Positions 1-6,100 of a stretch of DNA of 6,138 nucleotides are shown here, piece by piece. Numbering within the stretch: the stretch's first letter is position 1; each line of letters opens with the position of its first letter. A model generated the notes under the pieces. That model was not told the origin of the DNA and did not search any database. It saw only the letters and a list, made by a program, of their open reading frames with translations. This stretch comes from an uncultured Eubacteriales bacterium (GTDB lineage: Bacteria; Bacillota; Clostridia; Oscillospirales; Oscillospiraceae), in NCBI GenBank assembly GCA_900549485.1, contig UROG01000060.1, positions 1 to 6,138 of the forward strand. Direction: 5' to 3'. Position numbers and translations under genes: made by a program.

Positions 1-18
1 ATCAAGGCTCTCGGCAAC

Positions 19-44
19 AGCATTTTGAACGCGTTCAAAATGCT
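19..44. repeat. Perfect 26-bp palindrome inside left repeat
   Basis: The arms AGCATTTTGAA and TTCAAAATGCT surround a CGCG centre, so the whole 26 bp equals its own reverse complement. It could form an RNA hairpin (11-bp stem, 4-nt loop) or a DNA cruciform, or bind a dimeric protein. The matching palindrome in the right repeat (6070-6095) keeps both 11-bp arms exactly and differs only in the four central bases. Confidence 0.85.
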
Positions 45-58
45 CGGCGGAAAGCGCA

Positions 59-89
59 GTCAGAAAAGACCTTGCAGGACTTTTTTGAC
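59..89. repeat. Imperfect A/T-tract hairpin inside left repeat
   Basis: GTCAGAAAAGAC (59-70) faces GACTTTTTTGAC (78-89) across a 7-nt loop. One position is a G-T wobble and one is a mismatch. The equivalent hairpin in the right copy (6023-6055) is a perfect 12-bp stem, so this copy is slightly decayed. The T6 run lies within the 3' arm rather than after it, which is not a canonical intrinsic terminator. Confidence 0.65.
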
Positions 90-114
90 AAGACAAGCTG
101 GGATAAACTATCTG
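85..114 (+). promoter_or_regulatory. Weak candidate promoter for rplI, -35 supplied by the repeat
   Basis: A consensus TTGACA lies at 85-90, preceded by T-rich sequence and contributed by the end of the repeat. The only -10 candidate at suitable spacing is TATCTG (109-114, 18-bp spacer), which matches TATAAT at only three of six positions. A transcript from here would start about 25-30 bp upstream of the rplI start. The -35 is seen directly; function is speculative because the -10 is poor and the operon may be read from a promoter left of the window. Confidence 0.2.
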
Positions 115-148
115 ATACACTTTTGCTTACAGAAAAGGAGAAATCGAA

Positions 149-595
149 ATGAAAGTTATTTTTAATGAAGATGTAAAGGGACAGGGCAAGAAGGGCGAGC
201 TGAAGGAGGTTTCCAGCGGCTACGCAAGAAACTATCTGCTGCCGCGCAAGCTTGCAACCGAAGCCACAGCCGATAATCTCAACGCGTTCAAGCTCAAAGA
301 GAAGGCAAAGGCCGCGCAGATAGCCAAGGAGAAGGCGCAGGCTGCGGAATACGCTGAAAAACTCAGCGCCGTTCAGGTGACTATCCGCGCCAAAGCGGGC
401 GCGAACGGCAAGCTCTTCGGCGCAGTCACCTCACAGGAGATCAGCGAGGCGCTCAAGGAGCAGTTCGGCATGGACATTGAAAAGAACAAGATCGTTCAGC
501 CGGAGCCTATAAAGGCATACGGCAGCTACACCGTGAAGGTCAAGCTCGGCTACGAAATAAGCGGGAATGTCAACCTGCTGGTCGTTGAGGGATAA
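149..595 (+). CDS. rplI: 50S ribosomal protein L9
   Basis: Encodes the 148-residue large-subunit protein L9, the usual family length (about 148-150). L9 binds 23S rRNA near the base of the L1 stalk and helps limit frameshifting and misreading. The N-terminal rRNA-binding domain (about residues 1-46) carries the L9 signature: GKKGELKEV, then GYARNYLLP at 24-32. The position after LLPR is Lys where the classic signature has Gly, a variant I regard as ordinary for clostridia. An Ala/Lys/Glu-rich stretch (about 42-74) is the long connecting helix, and the C-terminal domain follows (about 75-148). The ATG is supported by AAGGAG at 135-140 with 8-nt spacing and by the conserved MKVIF start. It is the first gene of the cluster, 65 bp before dnaB, a neighbour pair common in Firmicutes. 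Confidence 0.97.
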   Translation: MKVIFNEDVKGQGKKGELKEVSSGYARNYLLPRKLATEATADNLNAFKLKEKAKAAQIAKEKAQAAEYAEKLSAVQVTIRAKAGANGKLFGAVTSQEISEALKEQFGMDIEKNKIVQPEPIKAYGSYTVKVKLGYEISGNVNLLVVEG

Positions 596-609
596 TTTTC
601 ATAAACTTC

Positions 610-628
610 ATCCGTGCATGACGCGGAT
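610..628 (+). other. Small hairpin in the rplI-dnaB spacer
   Basis: ATCCGTG (610-616) can pair with CGCGGAT (622-628) around a 5-nt loop, giving seven base pairs including one T-G wobble. No T-run follows, so it does not look like an efficient terminator and readthrough into dnaB is expected. It might act as an mRNA-stability or processing element, or be chance. Confidence 0.25.
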
Positions 629-660
629 TCAGACTGATATTCAAAAAGGTTTAATCGGCG

Positions 661-2004
661 ATGGAAGAATTAAAGGGTCATAAAATTCCATATTCAGCAC
701 CGGCGGAACAGGCGGTAATAGGCTCCATGCTGATAAATCCCGCATGCGTCCCGGACGTAATGGAGCGGCTGAGGGCGGATGAGCTTTATATAAAGCTCAA
801 TCGGGATATTTTCGAGACGGTTTCGGCAATGTTCTCCTACGGTCAGATCATCGACCCGGTGACGGTGCTTGACCAGATGAAGATCCGCGGGGTATACACG
901 GATGAGTGCGACAACTATCTGGCGGAGGTCATGCGTATAACCCCGACCGCCTCCAACGTACTCGAGTATGCCGCGATCGTGCGCGACAGGGCGCTTCTGC
1001 GCCGTCTCGGGGAAACCGCCGATGAAATATACGAAATGATAGACGACGGCTCGGGCGAGGCGGAAACGCTGCTCGAAGCGGCGGAGCGCAAGATATACGC
1101 CCTGCGTCAGGGGCGGAACGTCGGCGGGCTTATGCCCATATCCGCCGTCGTGCAGACGGTTTTTGACAATCTTTCCGAGGCAGCTGCCTCCGGTGAGAAG
1201 ATTCCCGGTCTGTCCACGGGTCTGCCCGATCTCGACTCAAAAATTCTCGGACTTAACAAGTCTGAGCTTATTCTTGTCGCTGCGCGCCCCGGCATGGGCA
1301 AAACGAGTATCGCGCTGAACATGGCGCTGAACGTAGCCATGACGCTGCACAAGACCGTTGCGATATTCTCGCTGGAAATGTCGCGTGAGCAGCTTGTATC
1401 AAGGCTTCTCTCCCGCGCCTCTCTCGTCCCGAGTCAGAACCTTCTGACGGGTCAGCTGTCCGAGCAGCAATGGCGCAGCATCGCGGACGCGGCGCAGATA
1501 CTCAGCGCCACCGACGTGAGGATCGACGATAACCCGACTCTCACCGTGTCGGACATGAACGCGCAGTGCCGCCGTGTGCCGAATCTTGATCTCGTGGTCA
1601 TTGACTATCTGCAATTGATGCAGTCTGCCGGAAGCGGACACAGCTGGTCAAACGAGAGCCGCACACAGGCCGTCAGCGATATAAGCCGTATGCTCAAGAT
1701 CATGGCGAAGGAGCTTAACGTTCCGGTGGTATGCCTTTCACAGCTGAGCCGTGCCAACGAGTCAAGAACCGACAAGCGCCCCATGCTGTCCGACCTGCGT
1801 GAATCCGGCGCAATAGAGCAGGACGCAGACGTTGTAATAGGTCTGTACCGCGACGGGTATTATAATAAGGAATGTGAAAACCCAAACCTTGCGGAGGCGA
1901 TCGTGCTGAAAAACCGCAAGGGCGAAACGGGAACGGTGGAGCTTGCATGGCTGCCTGAATATACGTCCTTCGGCTCCGTGTCCCGCAGACGTGAAGATGA
2001 GTGA
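661..2004 (+). CDS. dnaB: Replicative DNA helicase DnaB (DnaC in Bacillus naming)
   Basis: A 447-residue hexameric helicase that unwinds DNA 5'-3' at the replication fork and contacts primase through its N-terminal domain. The N-terminal helical domain (about 7-110) has the typical opening PYSAPAEQAVIGSML, followed by a linker (about 115-180) and the RecA-like motor. Visible motifs are Walker A ARPGMGKT at 208-215 (Lys214, Thr215), catalytic Glu239 in SLEMS, Walker B VVIDYLQ at 312-318 (Asp315), the sensor Gln361 in LSQLSR, DLRESGAIEQDAD at 378-390, and the arginine-finger segment KNRKGETG at 417-424 (Arg419 by alignment to E. coli DnaB). No intein is present. The start follows only a modest AAAAAGG site (643-649, 11-nt spacing), but the N-terminal sequence fits the family. 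The stop overlaps the tilS start by 8 bp. Confidence 0.97.
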   Translation: MEELKGHKIPYSAPAEQAVIGSMLINPACVPDVMERLRADELYIKLNRDIFETVSAMFSYGQIIDPVTVLDQMKIRGVYTDECDNYLAEVMRITPTASNVLEYAAIVRDRALLRRLGETADEIYEMIDDGSGEAETLLEAAERKIYALRQGRNVGGLMPISAVVQTVFDNLSEAAASGEKIPGLSTGLPDLDSKILGLNKSELILVAARPGMGKTSIALNMALNVAMTLHKTVAIFSLEMSREQLVSRLLSRASLVPSQNLLTGQLSEQQWRSIADAAQILSATDVRIDDNPTLTVSDMNAQCRRVPNLDLVVIDYLQLMQSAGSGHSWSNESRTQAVSDISRMLKIMAKELNVPVVCLSQLSRANESRTDKRPMLSDLRESGAIEQDADVVIGLYRDGYYNKECENPNLAEAIVLKNRKGETGTVELAWLPEYTSFGSVSRRREDE

Positions 2005-3343
2005 TAAATTCAACATCTGCCTGCCGGATGACGGCGGCATCTTATGCGCCGTATCCGGCGGTGCGGATTCGGTATTCATGCTGCACGTACTCAAAAAGCT
2101 GTGCGATGCGCACGGGACTAAAATCTGCGCGGCGCATTTCGAACACGGCATCCGCGGCGGGGAATCAATGCGCGACGCCGCGTTTGTTGAAGAAATGTGC
2201 AGAAATTTAGGCGTAGAGTGTGTCATAGGGCATGAAAACATCCCCGAATATGCAAGGCAGAACCGCATAGGCATCGAGGAAGCGGCGCGTGAACGGCGCT
2301 ACGCGTTTCTTGACGGGGCTGCAAAAAAGTTCGGCTGCCGCTATATCGCCACGGCGCACAATGCCGACGACAACGCCGAGACTATGCTTTTCAATCTTGT
2401 GCGCGGAACGGGCGGCAAGGGACTTTGCGGCATCCCGCCGGTGCGCGGGAATATTATCCGCCCCATACTGAACATCACGCGCTCCGAGATAGAGGAATAT
2501 CTGACAAGCAACGGTATTCCCCATGTTGAGGACAGTACAAACGCCTCCGACGATTACAGCCGCAACCGTATCAGGCACCGCGTTATGCCCGTGTTCAAAG
2601 AGATAAACCCTGCTTTTTCCTCCTCCGTTTCAAGAACGGCTGAGCTTTTGCGGCGGGATGAGGACTGCCTTTCCGCGCTTGCGCGGGACTTCATTGAAAA
2701 GTATTCCGACGGCGAGAGCATCCCGTCAAAGGAGCTGTCCGCGCTCCACAGCGCAGTCGCTTCAAGGGTGATACGGCAGATACTCGGCGAAAACGCGCCG
2801 TTCGTCCATGTGGACGCAGTGCTCGCCCTTGCAAAGAAAAGCGGACTTGCCTATGCCGATATTTCCGGAAGAAGAATACGTGCGGAGCAGGGCAGAATAT
2901 ATTTTAACACGCAGGACGGCTTTTCTATTCCGGAGCGGCCGCTCGTTATCGGCGGCACAACGAAAATTCCGGAAGCAGGAATAGAAATAACGACATATTT
3001 TGATATTTTTGATTGTGATGTTAACGACTCGTTAAACACTTTTCAGCTTAAATATGAGAATATATGTCACAGTCTGAGCTGTTCCGGCAGGAGAAGCGGA
3101 GACAGGCTCGCCCCCATCGGCAGAGGCTGTACAAAAACGCTCAAAAGTCTGTTTGTTGAAAAGAAAATGACTCAGGCTCAGAGAGACAGAACCGTGGTCA
3201 TACGCGACGGCAGCCGTGCGGCTGCTGTCAGCGGCTTCGGCATTGACAGAAAATATAAATGCGCTGCCGGCGATAAAGTGCTGAAAATAGAGATAAAATA
3301 TACAGAGCAGGCAACAGGAGAATTAAATGGAAAAAGATATTGA
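1997..3343 (+). CDS. tilS: tRNA(Ile)-lysidine synthetase
   Basis: Converts cytidine-34 of the CAU-anticodon tRNA-Ile to lysidine, using ATP and lysine, so that it reads AUA as Ile. From ATG 1997 the protein has 448 residues, normal for the family. The N-type ATP pyrophosphatase domain shows the PP-loop SGGADS (20-25), HFEHGIRGGES (47-57), ATAHNADDNAET (118-129), GTGGKGLCGIPP (137-148) and DSTNASDDYSRNRIRH (179-194). A helical middle region follows, and the C-terminal TilS domain spans about 365-425 (GDRLAP, then SGFGIDRKYK). I prefer ATG 1997, whose frame overlaps the dnaB stop in ATGAGTGA. An open frame extends upstream to a TTG at 1943, but those 18 codons lie inside dnaB and lack family similarity; GTG 1991 is a close alternative. 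There is no good Shine-Dalgarno site, so translational coupling to dnaB is likely. DNA at about 2985-3070 is noticeably AT-rich, just before the C-terminal domain. Confidence 0.95.
   Translation: MSDKFNICLPDDGGILCAVSGGADSVFMLHVLKKLCDAHGTKICAAHFEHGIRGGESMRDAAFVEEMCRNLGVECVIGHENIPEYARQNRIGIEEAARERRYAFLDGAAKKFGCRYIATAHNADDNAETMLFNLVRGTGGKGLCGIPPVRGNIIRPILNITRSEIEEYLTSNGIPHVEDSTNASDDYSRNRIRHRVMPVFKEINPAFSSSVSRTAELLRRDEDCLSALARDFIEKYSDGESIPSKELSALHSAVASRVIRQILGENAPFVHVDAVLALAKKSGLAYADISGRRIRAEQGRIYFNTQDGFSIPERPLVIGGTTKIPEAGIEITTYFDIFDCDVNDSLNTFQLKYENICHSLSCSGRRSGDRLAPIGRGCTKTLKSLFVEKKMTQAQRDRTVVIRDGSRAAAVSGFGIDRKYKCAAGDKVLKIEIKYTEQATGELNGKRY
3316..3320 (+). promoter_or_regulatory. Shine-Dalgarno site for hpt, inside tilS
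   Basis: AGGAG ends 6 nt before ATG 3327 and lies wholly within the last tilS codons. It fixes the hpt start and explains the 17-bp overlap: ribosomes can enter directly as well as by coupling from tilS. Confidence 0.8.
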
Positions 3344-3863
3344 AAGCGTCCTGATATCCGCAGAGGAGATTGAAAAGAACGTTGCGGCCATCGGCGCGAA
3401 AATCTCGAAGGATTTTGAGGGGAAAGATCCCGTTTTTGTAGGAGTGCTGAAGGGCTGCTTCATTTTCATGGCGGACCTTATGCGCCACGTGACCATAAAC
3501 TGTTCCATGGATTTCATGGCGGTGTCCTCGTACAGCGGCACTACCTCGACCGGCGCGGTAAAGATAAACAAGGATCTCAATCAGGACATCGCGGGCAAGG
3601 ATCTCATTCTTGTTGAGGACATCCTTGACTCCGGCGTTACTCTGAACTATCTGAAAAACTATCTTGCGGTGAGAAAGCCCGCTTCCATACACGTTGTGAC
3701 GCTTATGGATAAGCCCGCCCGCCGCAAAGCCGATATTTACGCGGATTATTCATGCTTCGAGGTACCGGATGCGTTCGTCGTCGGCTATGGTCTTGACTAT
3801 AACGAAAGATACCGCAATCTCCCGTATATCGGTATTCTCAAGCCGGAAATATACAGCAAATAA
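3327..3863 (+). CDS. hpt: Hypoxanthine phosphoribosyltransferase
   Basis: A 178-residue cytosolic purine-salvage enzyme that joins hypoxanthine (and usually guanine) to PRPP, giving IMP or GMP and pyrophosphate. Family features in order are the GVLKGCFIF loop (39-47), the flexible catalytic loop with the conserved Ser-Tyr pair in SSYSGTTSTG (67-76), the PRPP-binding motif LILVEDILDSGVTL (93-106) with acidic pair Glu97-Asp98, the LMDKPARRK purine-site segment (126-134, Lys129), and FVVGYGLDY (150-158, Asp157). Length and motifs match bacterial HPRTs (Hpt/HprT). It starts inside the tilS 3' end in another frame and lies 54 bp before ftsH. In B. subtilis the homologous genes have the same order, and TilS and HprT have been reported to act together as an activator of ftsH; whether that holds here is unknown. 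Confidence 0.96.
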   Translation: MEKDIESVLISAEEIEKNVAAIGAKISKDFEGKDPVFVGVLKGCFIFMADLMRHVTINCSMDFMAVSSYSGTTSTGAVKINKDLNQDIAGKDLILVEDILDSGVTLNYLKNYLAVRKPASIHVVTLMDKPARRKADIYADYSCFEVPDAFVVGYGLDYNERYRNLPYIGILKPEIYSK

Positions 3864-3898
3864 CAACAAAACCAAGGATTTAACCGTGATATCCCGCC

Positions 3899-3920
3899 AA
3901 AAGGAAGTGACAGTCGTTTG
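3899..3920 (+). promoter_or_regulatory. Ribosome-binding site and TTG start of ftsH
   Basis: AAAAGGAAG (3899-3907) precedes the TTG at 3918-3920 by about 10 nt. No ATG or GTG lies in frame between the hpt stop and this point, and the next in-frame Met is past the first membrane segment. The TTG is therefore the best supported start. Confidence 0.75.
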
Positions 3921-5969
3921 AAACCCGAACGCAACAGAACAAGAGACATTGGATTTTACATTCTTCTGAGTGTTATTCTGATAGCAATCATCTTCACCAT
4001 GACACGCGACACCAAGAGCAACGAGATAGAGAATTATTCCGATCTCGTCGATCTTTTCAGCGAAGAAAAGGTGCAGTCTTTCCGCACCGAGGGCGACGAA
4101 ATAATTCTCAAGGTGCGCACAGGCGACAAGGTGAAGCCCACGGAAGAAAAAGTATACACTCTGTACAGCTTCAGCCTTTTTTATGAAGACTTCAAGGACG
4201 TCATAAAGGAGCAGTACGAAAGCGGCGTACTTGAAAAGTATGATTATGACGAGGGCTTTGTGGTTCCGTGGTGGATGAGCTTCCTGCCATATCTGCTTAT
4301 CATGGGCGCGGCTATGGGGCTGTGGTATCTCATGATGAACAAGGGCGGCGGGATGCAGGGCGGCATAGGCAAATTCAGCAAGGCCCGCACAAAGCTCGGC
4401 AGCGATGAAAAGAGCAAAAAGACCTTTGCCGACGTGGCAGGCTGCGACGAGGAAAAGGAAGAGCTGGCCGAGATCGTCGATTTTCTCAAGGACCCTAAAG
4501 CATACACCTCAATTGGCGCACGTATCCCCAAAGGCGTACTTCTCGTAGGCCCTCCGGGAACCGGTAAGACCCTGCTTGCAAAGGCGGTCGCCGGTGAGGC
4601 AAACGTACAGTTCCTGTCCATTTCCGGCTCTGATTTTGTCGAGCTTTATGTCGGCGTCGGCGCAGGACGTGTGCGCGACCTGTTCGAGCAGGCCAAGAAG
4701 ATCGCTCCCGCGATCATATTCATAGACGAGATAGACGCGGTAGGCCGTCAGAGGGGCAGCGGTCTCGGCGGCGGTCACGATGAGCGCGAACAGACGCTCA
4801 ACCAGCTGCTTGTTGAGATGGACGGCTTCGGCAGCAATGAGGGCGTTATAGTCATGGCGGCGACTAACCGCGCCGATATTCTGGATAACGCGCTTCTCCG
4901 TCCCGGCCGATTCGACAGGCAGGTATATGTCGGCTTGCCCGACATAAAGGGACGCGAGGCCATTCTGAAAATCCATTCCCGCGATAAACAGCTCGGCGAC
5001 GACGTTGATCTCAACTCCATTGCAAAGGGTACTCCCGGCTTTTCCGGCGCCGACCTTGAAAACCTCATGAATGAGGCGGCTTTGCTTGCGGTCCGCAGGA
5101 AGCACCGCTTTATATCCATGGAGGATGTTGACGAGGCCGTCCTCAAGGTTCAGATGGGTCCTGAAAAGAAGTCGCGCAAGATGAGCGATAAGGCGCGCCG
5201 CCTCACGGCGTACCATGAATCCGGTCATGCCGTCGCGGGCAGATACCTCAAGCACGTTGACCCGGTTCACTATATCACCATTATCCCCAGAGGCATGGCA
5301 GGCGGCTTTACCCTGTTCAGACCGCAGGAGGATCTTGAAAACTTCAAGTCCAGGGAAGAGATGTTTGAGAGCATCGTTATGGCTCTCGGCGGCAGAATGG
5401 CTGAAAAGCTGTTCCTTGACGATATTTCCACCGGCGCGTCCGGCGATATCCAGCAGGCCAGCGCGACCGCACGGGATATGGTCATGAAATACGGTATGTC
5501 GGATCGTCTCGGCCCCATTTCCTACGACACATCCGGACACAGCATCTTTATCGGCCGCGATTTCGGTCAGACAAAGAGCTATTCCGAAGAGACCGCCGGA
5601 ATGATCGACGAGGAGGTAAAGAAGATTTTCGACGCCGCCGAGCAGATGTGCGAAAAAATCCTTACCGATCACGCCGACCAGCTCAAGGCACTTGCGGAGT
5701 ATCTGCTTGTCAACGAGACTATGGAAGCGGATGAGTTCAATTACTACTTTGAACACGGCGAATTTATGCCGGAGGATGTCAGAGCCGCCCGCGAGGTCAA
5801 GCATGATCCCACGATAGAGCGCCCCGCAAAGCGCATCTCCATGACCGACGGCTATCCAGACACGGAAGCGGCCGATGAGCCTTCCACTGAACCGGCGGAG
5901 GCGGAACACCCCGCGTCCGATACGGCCGTGAACGGAACGGAAGCCGAAAGCGGCAAGGAAAACAAATAA
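3918..5969 (+). CDS. ftsH: ATP-dependent zinc metalloprotease FtsH
   Basis: A 683-residue membrane-anchored hexameric AAA+ protease that extracts and degrades misassembled membrane proteins and some regulators. Two membrane segments (about 11-28 and 117-140) flank an extracytoplasmic domain. The AAA+ module has Walker A GPPGTGKT (211-218), pore motif YVG (244-246), Walker B IIFIDEID (266-273) and arginine fingers Arg328 and Arg331 in LLRPGRFD. The peptidase has the zinc motif HESGH (433-437, catalytic Glu434), with Asp510 in TGASGD as the expected third ligand. The pore aromatic is Tyr where E. coli has Phe, a conservative change. The C-terminal tail (about 645-683) is acidic and rich in Ala, Glu, Thr and Pro, and is probably disordered. 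Translation starts at TTG, supported by the N-terminal pattern (basic residues, then RDIGFY) and the upstream Shine-Dalgarno site. It is the last gene of the cluster. Confidence 0.97.
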   Translation: MKPERNRTRDIGFYILLSVILIAIIFTMTRDTKSNEIENYSDLVDLFSEEKVQSFRTEGDEIILKVRTGDKVKPTEEKVYTLYSFSLFYEDFKDVIKEQYESGVLEKYDYDEGFVVPWWMSFLPYLLIMGAAMGLWYLMMNKGGGMQGGIGKFSKARTKLGSDEKSKKTFADVAGCDEEKEELAEIVDFLKDPKAYTSIGARIPKGVLLVGPPGTGKTLLAKAVAGEANVQFLSISGSDFVELYVGVGAGRVRDLFEQAKKIAPAIIFIDEIDAVGRQRGSGLGGGHDEREQTLNQLLVEMDGFGSNEGVIVMAATNRADILDNALLRPGRFDRQVYVGLPDIKGREAILKIHSRDKQLGDDVDLNSIAKGTPGFSGADLENLMNEAALLAVRRKHRFISMEDVDEAVLKVQMGPEKKSRKMSDKARRLTAYHESGHAVAGRYLKHVDPVHYITIIPRGMAGGFTLFRPQEDLENFKSREEMFESIVMALGGRMAEKLFLDDISTGASGDIQQASATARDMVMKYGMSDRLGPISYDTSGHSIFIGRDFGQTKSYSEETAGMIDEEVKKIFDAAEQMCEKILTDHADQLKALAEYLLVNETMEADEFNYYFEHGEFMPEDVRAAREVKHDPTIERPAKRISMTDGYPDTEAADEPSTEPAEAEHPASDTAVNGTEAESGKENK

Positions 5970-5984
5970 TTCCATAAAATTCTG

Positions 5985-6014
5985 AAGCGGTCTGCCCTAT
6001 CCGGCAGGCCGCTT
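5985..6014 (+). terminator. Probable terminator hairpin after ftsH
   Basis: AAGCGGTCTGCC (5985-5996) pairs with GGCAGGCCGCTT (6003-6014) around a 6-nt loop. The 12-bp GC-rich stem has a single T-G wobble and begins 16 nt past the ftsH stop. The 3' arm ends CTT and is followed by ATCAGCTTGTC, so the U-tract is poor. The position and stem favour a terminator, possibly helped by the repeat hairpin directly downstream. Confidence 0.65.
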
Positions 6015-6022
6015 ATCAGCTT

Positions 6023-6055
6023 GTCAAAAAAGTCTCCTGTACGGACTTTTTTGAC
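6023..6055. repeat. Perfect 12-bp hairpin with A6/T6 arms in right repeat
   Basis: GTCAAAAAAGTC (6023-6034) and GACTTTTTTGAC (6044-6055) are exact reverse complements separated by 9 nt. The T6 in the 3' arm, and T6 on the opposite strand from the 5' arm, could add to bidirectional termination, although the T-runs lie within the stem. An alternative short pairing (TCC 6035-6037 with GGA 6043-6045) exists in the loop and competes with the base of this stem. Confidence 0.8.
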
Positions 6056-6069
6056 CGCGCTTTCCGCCG

Positions 6070-6095
6070 AGCATTTTGAAAGTGTTCAAAATGCT
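6070..6095. repeat. Palindrome with 11-bp arms in right repeat
   Basis: The arms AGCATTTTGAA and TTCAAAATGCT are identical to those of the left copy, with AGTG in the centre. The central four bases are the only difference from the perfect palindrome at 19-44, so the stem is preserved and the loop has drifted. Confidence 0.8.
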
Positions 6096-6100
6096 GTTAC

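Larger units (their letters stand above)
1..100 (+). repeat. Left copy of a structured inverted repeat flanking the operon
   Basis: This non-coding element reappears as its reverse complement at 6017-6113. By eye 86 of 95 aligned positions agree, with two small indels: a 2-bp gap near 78 and an extra 5 bp near 90. It contains two potential hairpins, at 19-44 and 59-89, joined by a segment (45-58) that is identical in the other copy up to position 57. It ends with AAGCTG about 49 bp before the rplI start. It carries no transposase and no recognisable terminal duplication. The compact palindromic structure suggests a REP- or MITE-like interspersed repeat, but family membership is an inference. 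The window begins at its first base, so it may extend or pair with sequence further left. Confidence 0.85.

Noticed and set aside
1..100. Open reading frame through the left repeat, also largely open in the reversed right repeat (peptide begins IKALGNSILNAFK)
   Set aside because: There is no start codon with a ribosome-binding site, the frame ends at different places in the two copies, and substitutions fall at all codon positions with amino-acid changes. Palindromic constraint explains the similarity better than coding.
584..660. Separate promoter for dnaB in the rplI-dnaB spacer
   Set aside because: No pair of -35 and -10 hexamers at acceptable spacing could be found; only a small hairpin and a weak ribosome-binding site are visible.
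1943..1996. Extended N-terminus of TilS from TTG 1943
   Set aside because: These 18 codons overlap dnaB in another frame, lack family similarity and lack a ribosome-binding site; ATG 1997 gives a normal TilS start.
1762..2274. A 170-codon minus-strand open frame across the dnaB-tilS junction
   Set aside because: It is antisense to two well-supported genes, has no recognisable domains, and its cysteine/serine-rich composition fits a shadow frame.
4509..5975. A 488-codon open frame on the minus strand across ftsH
   Set aside because: It lies fully antisense to a gene with complete FtsH motifs, resembles no family I recognise, and is a typical by-product of codon bias in the sense gene.
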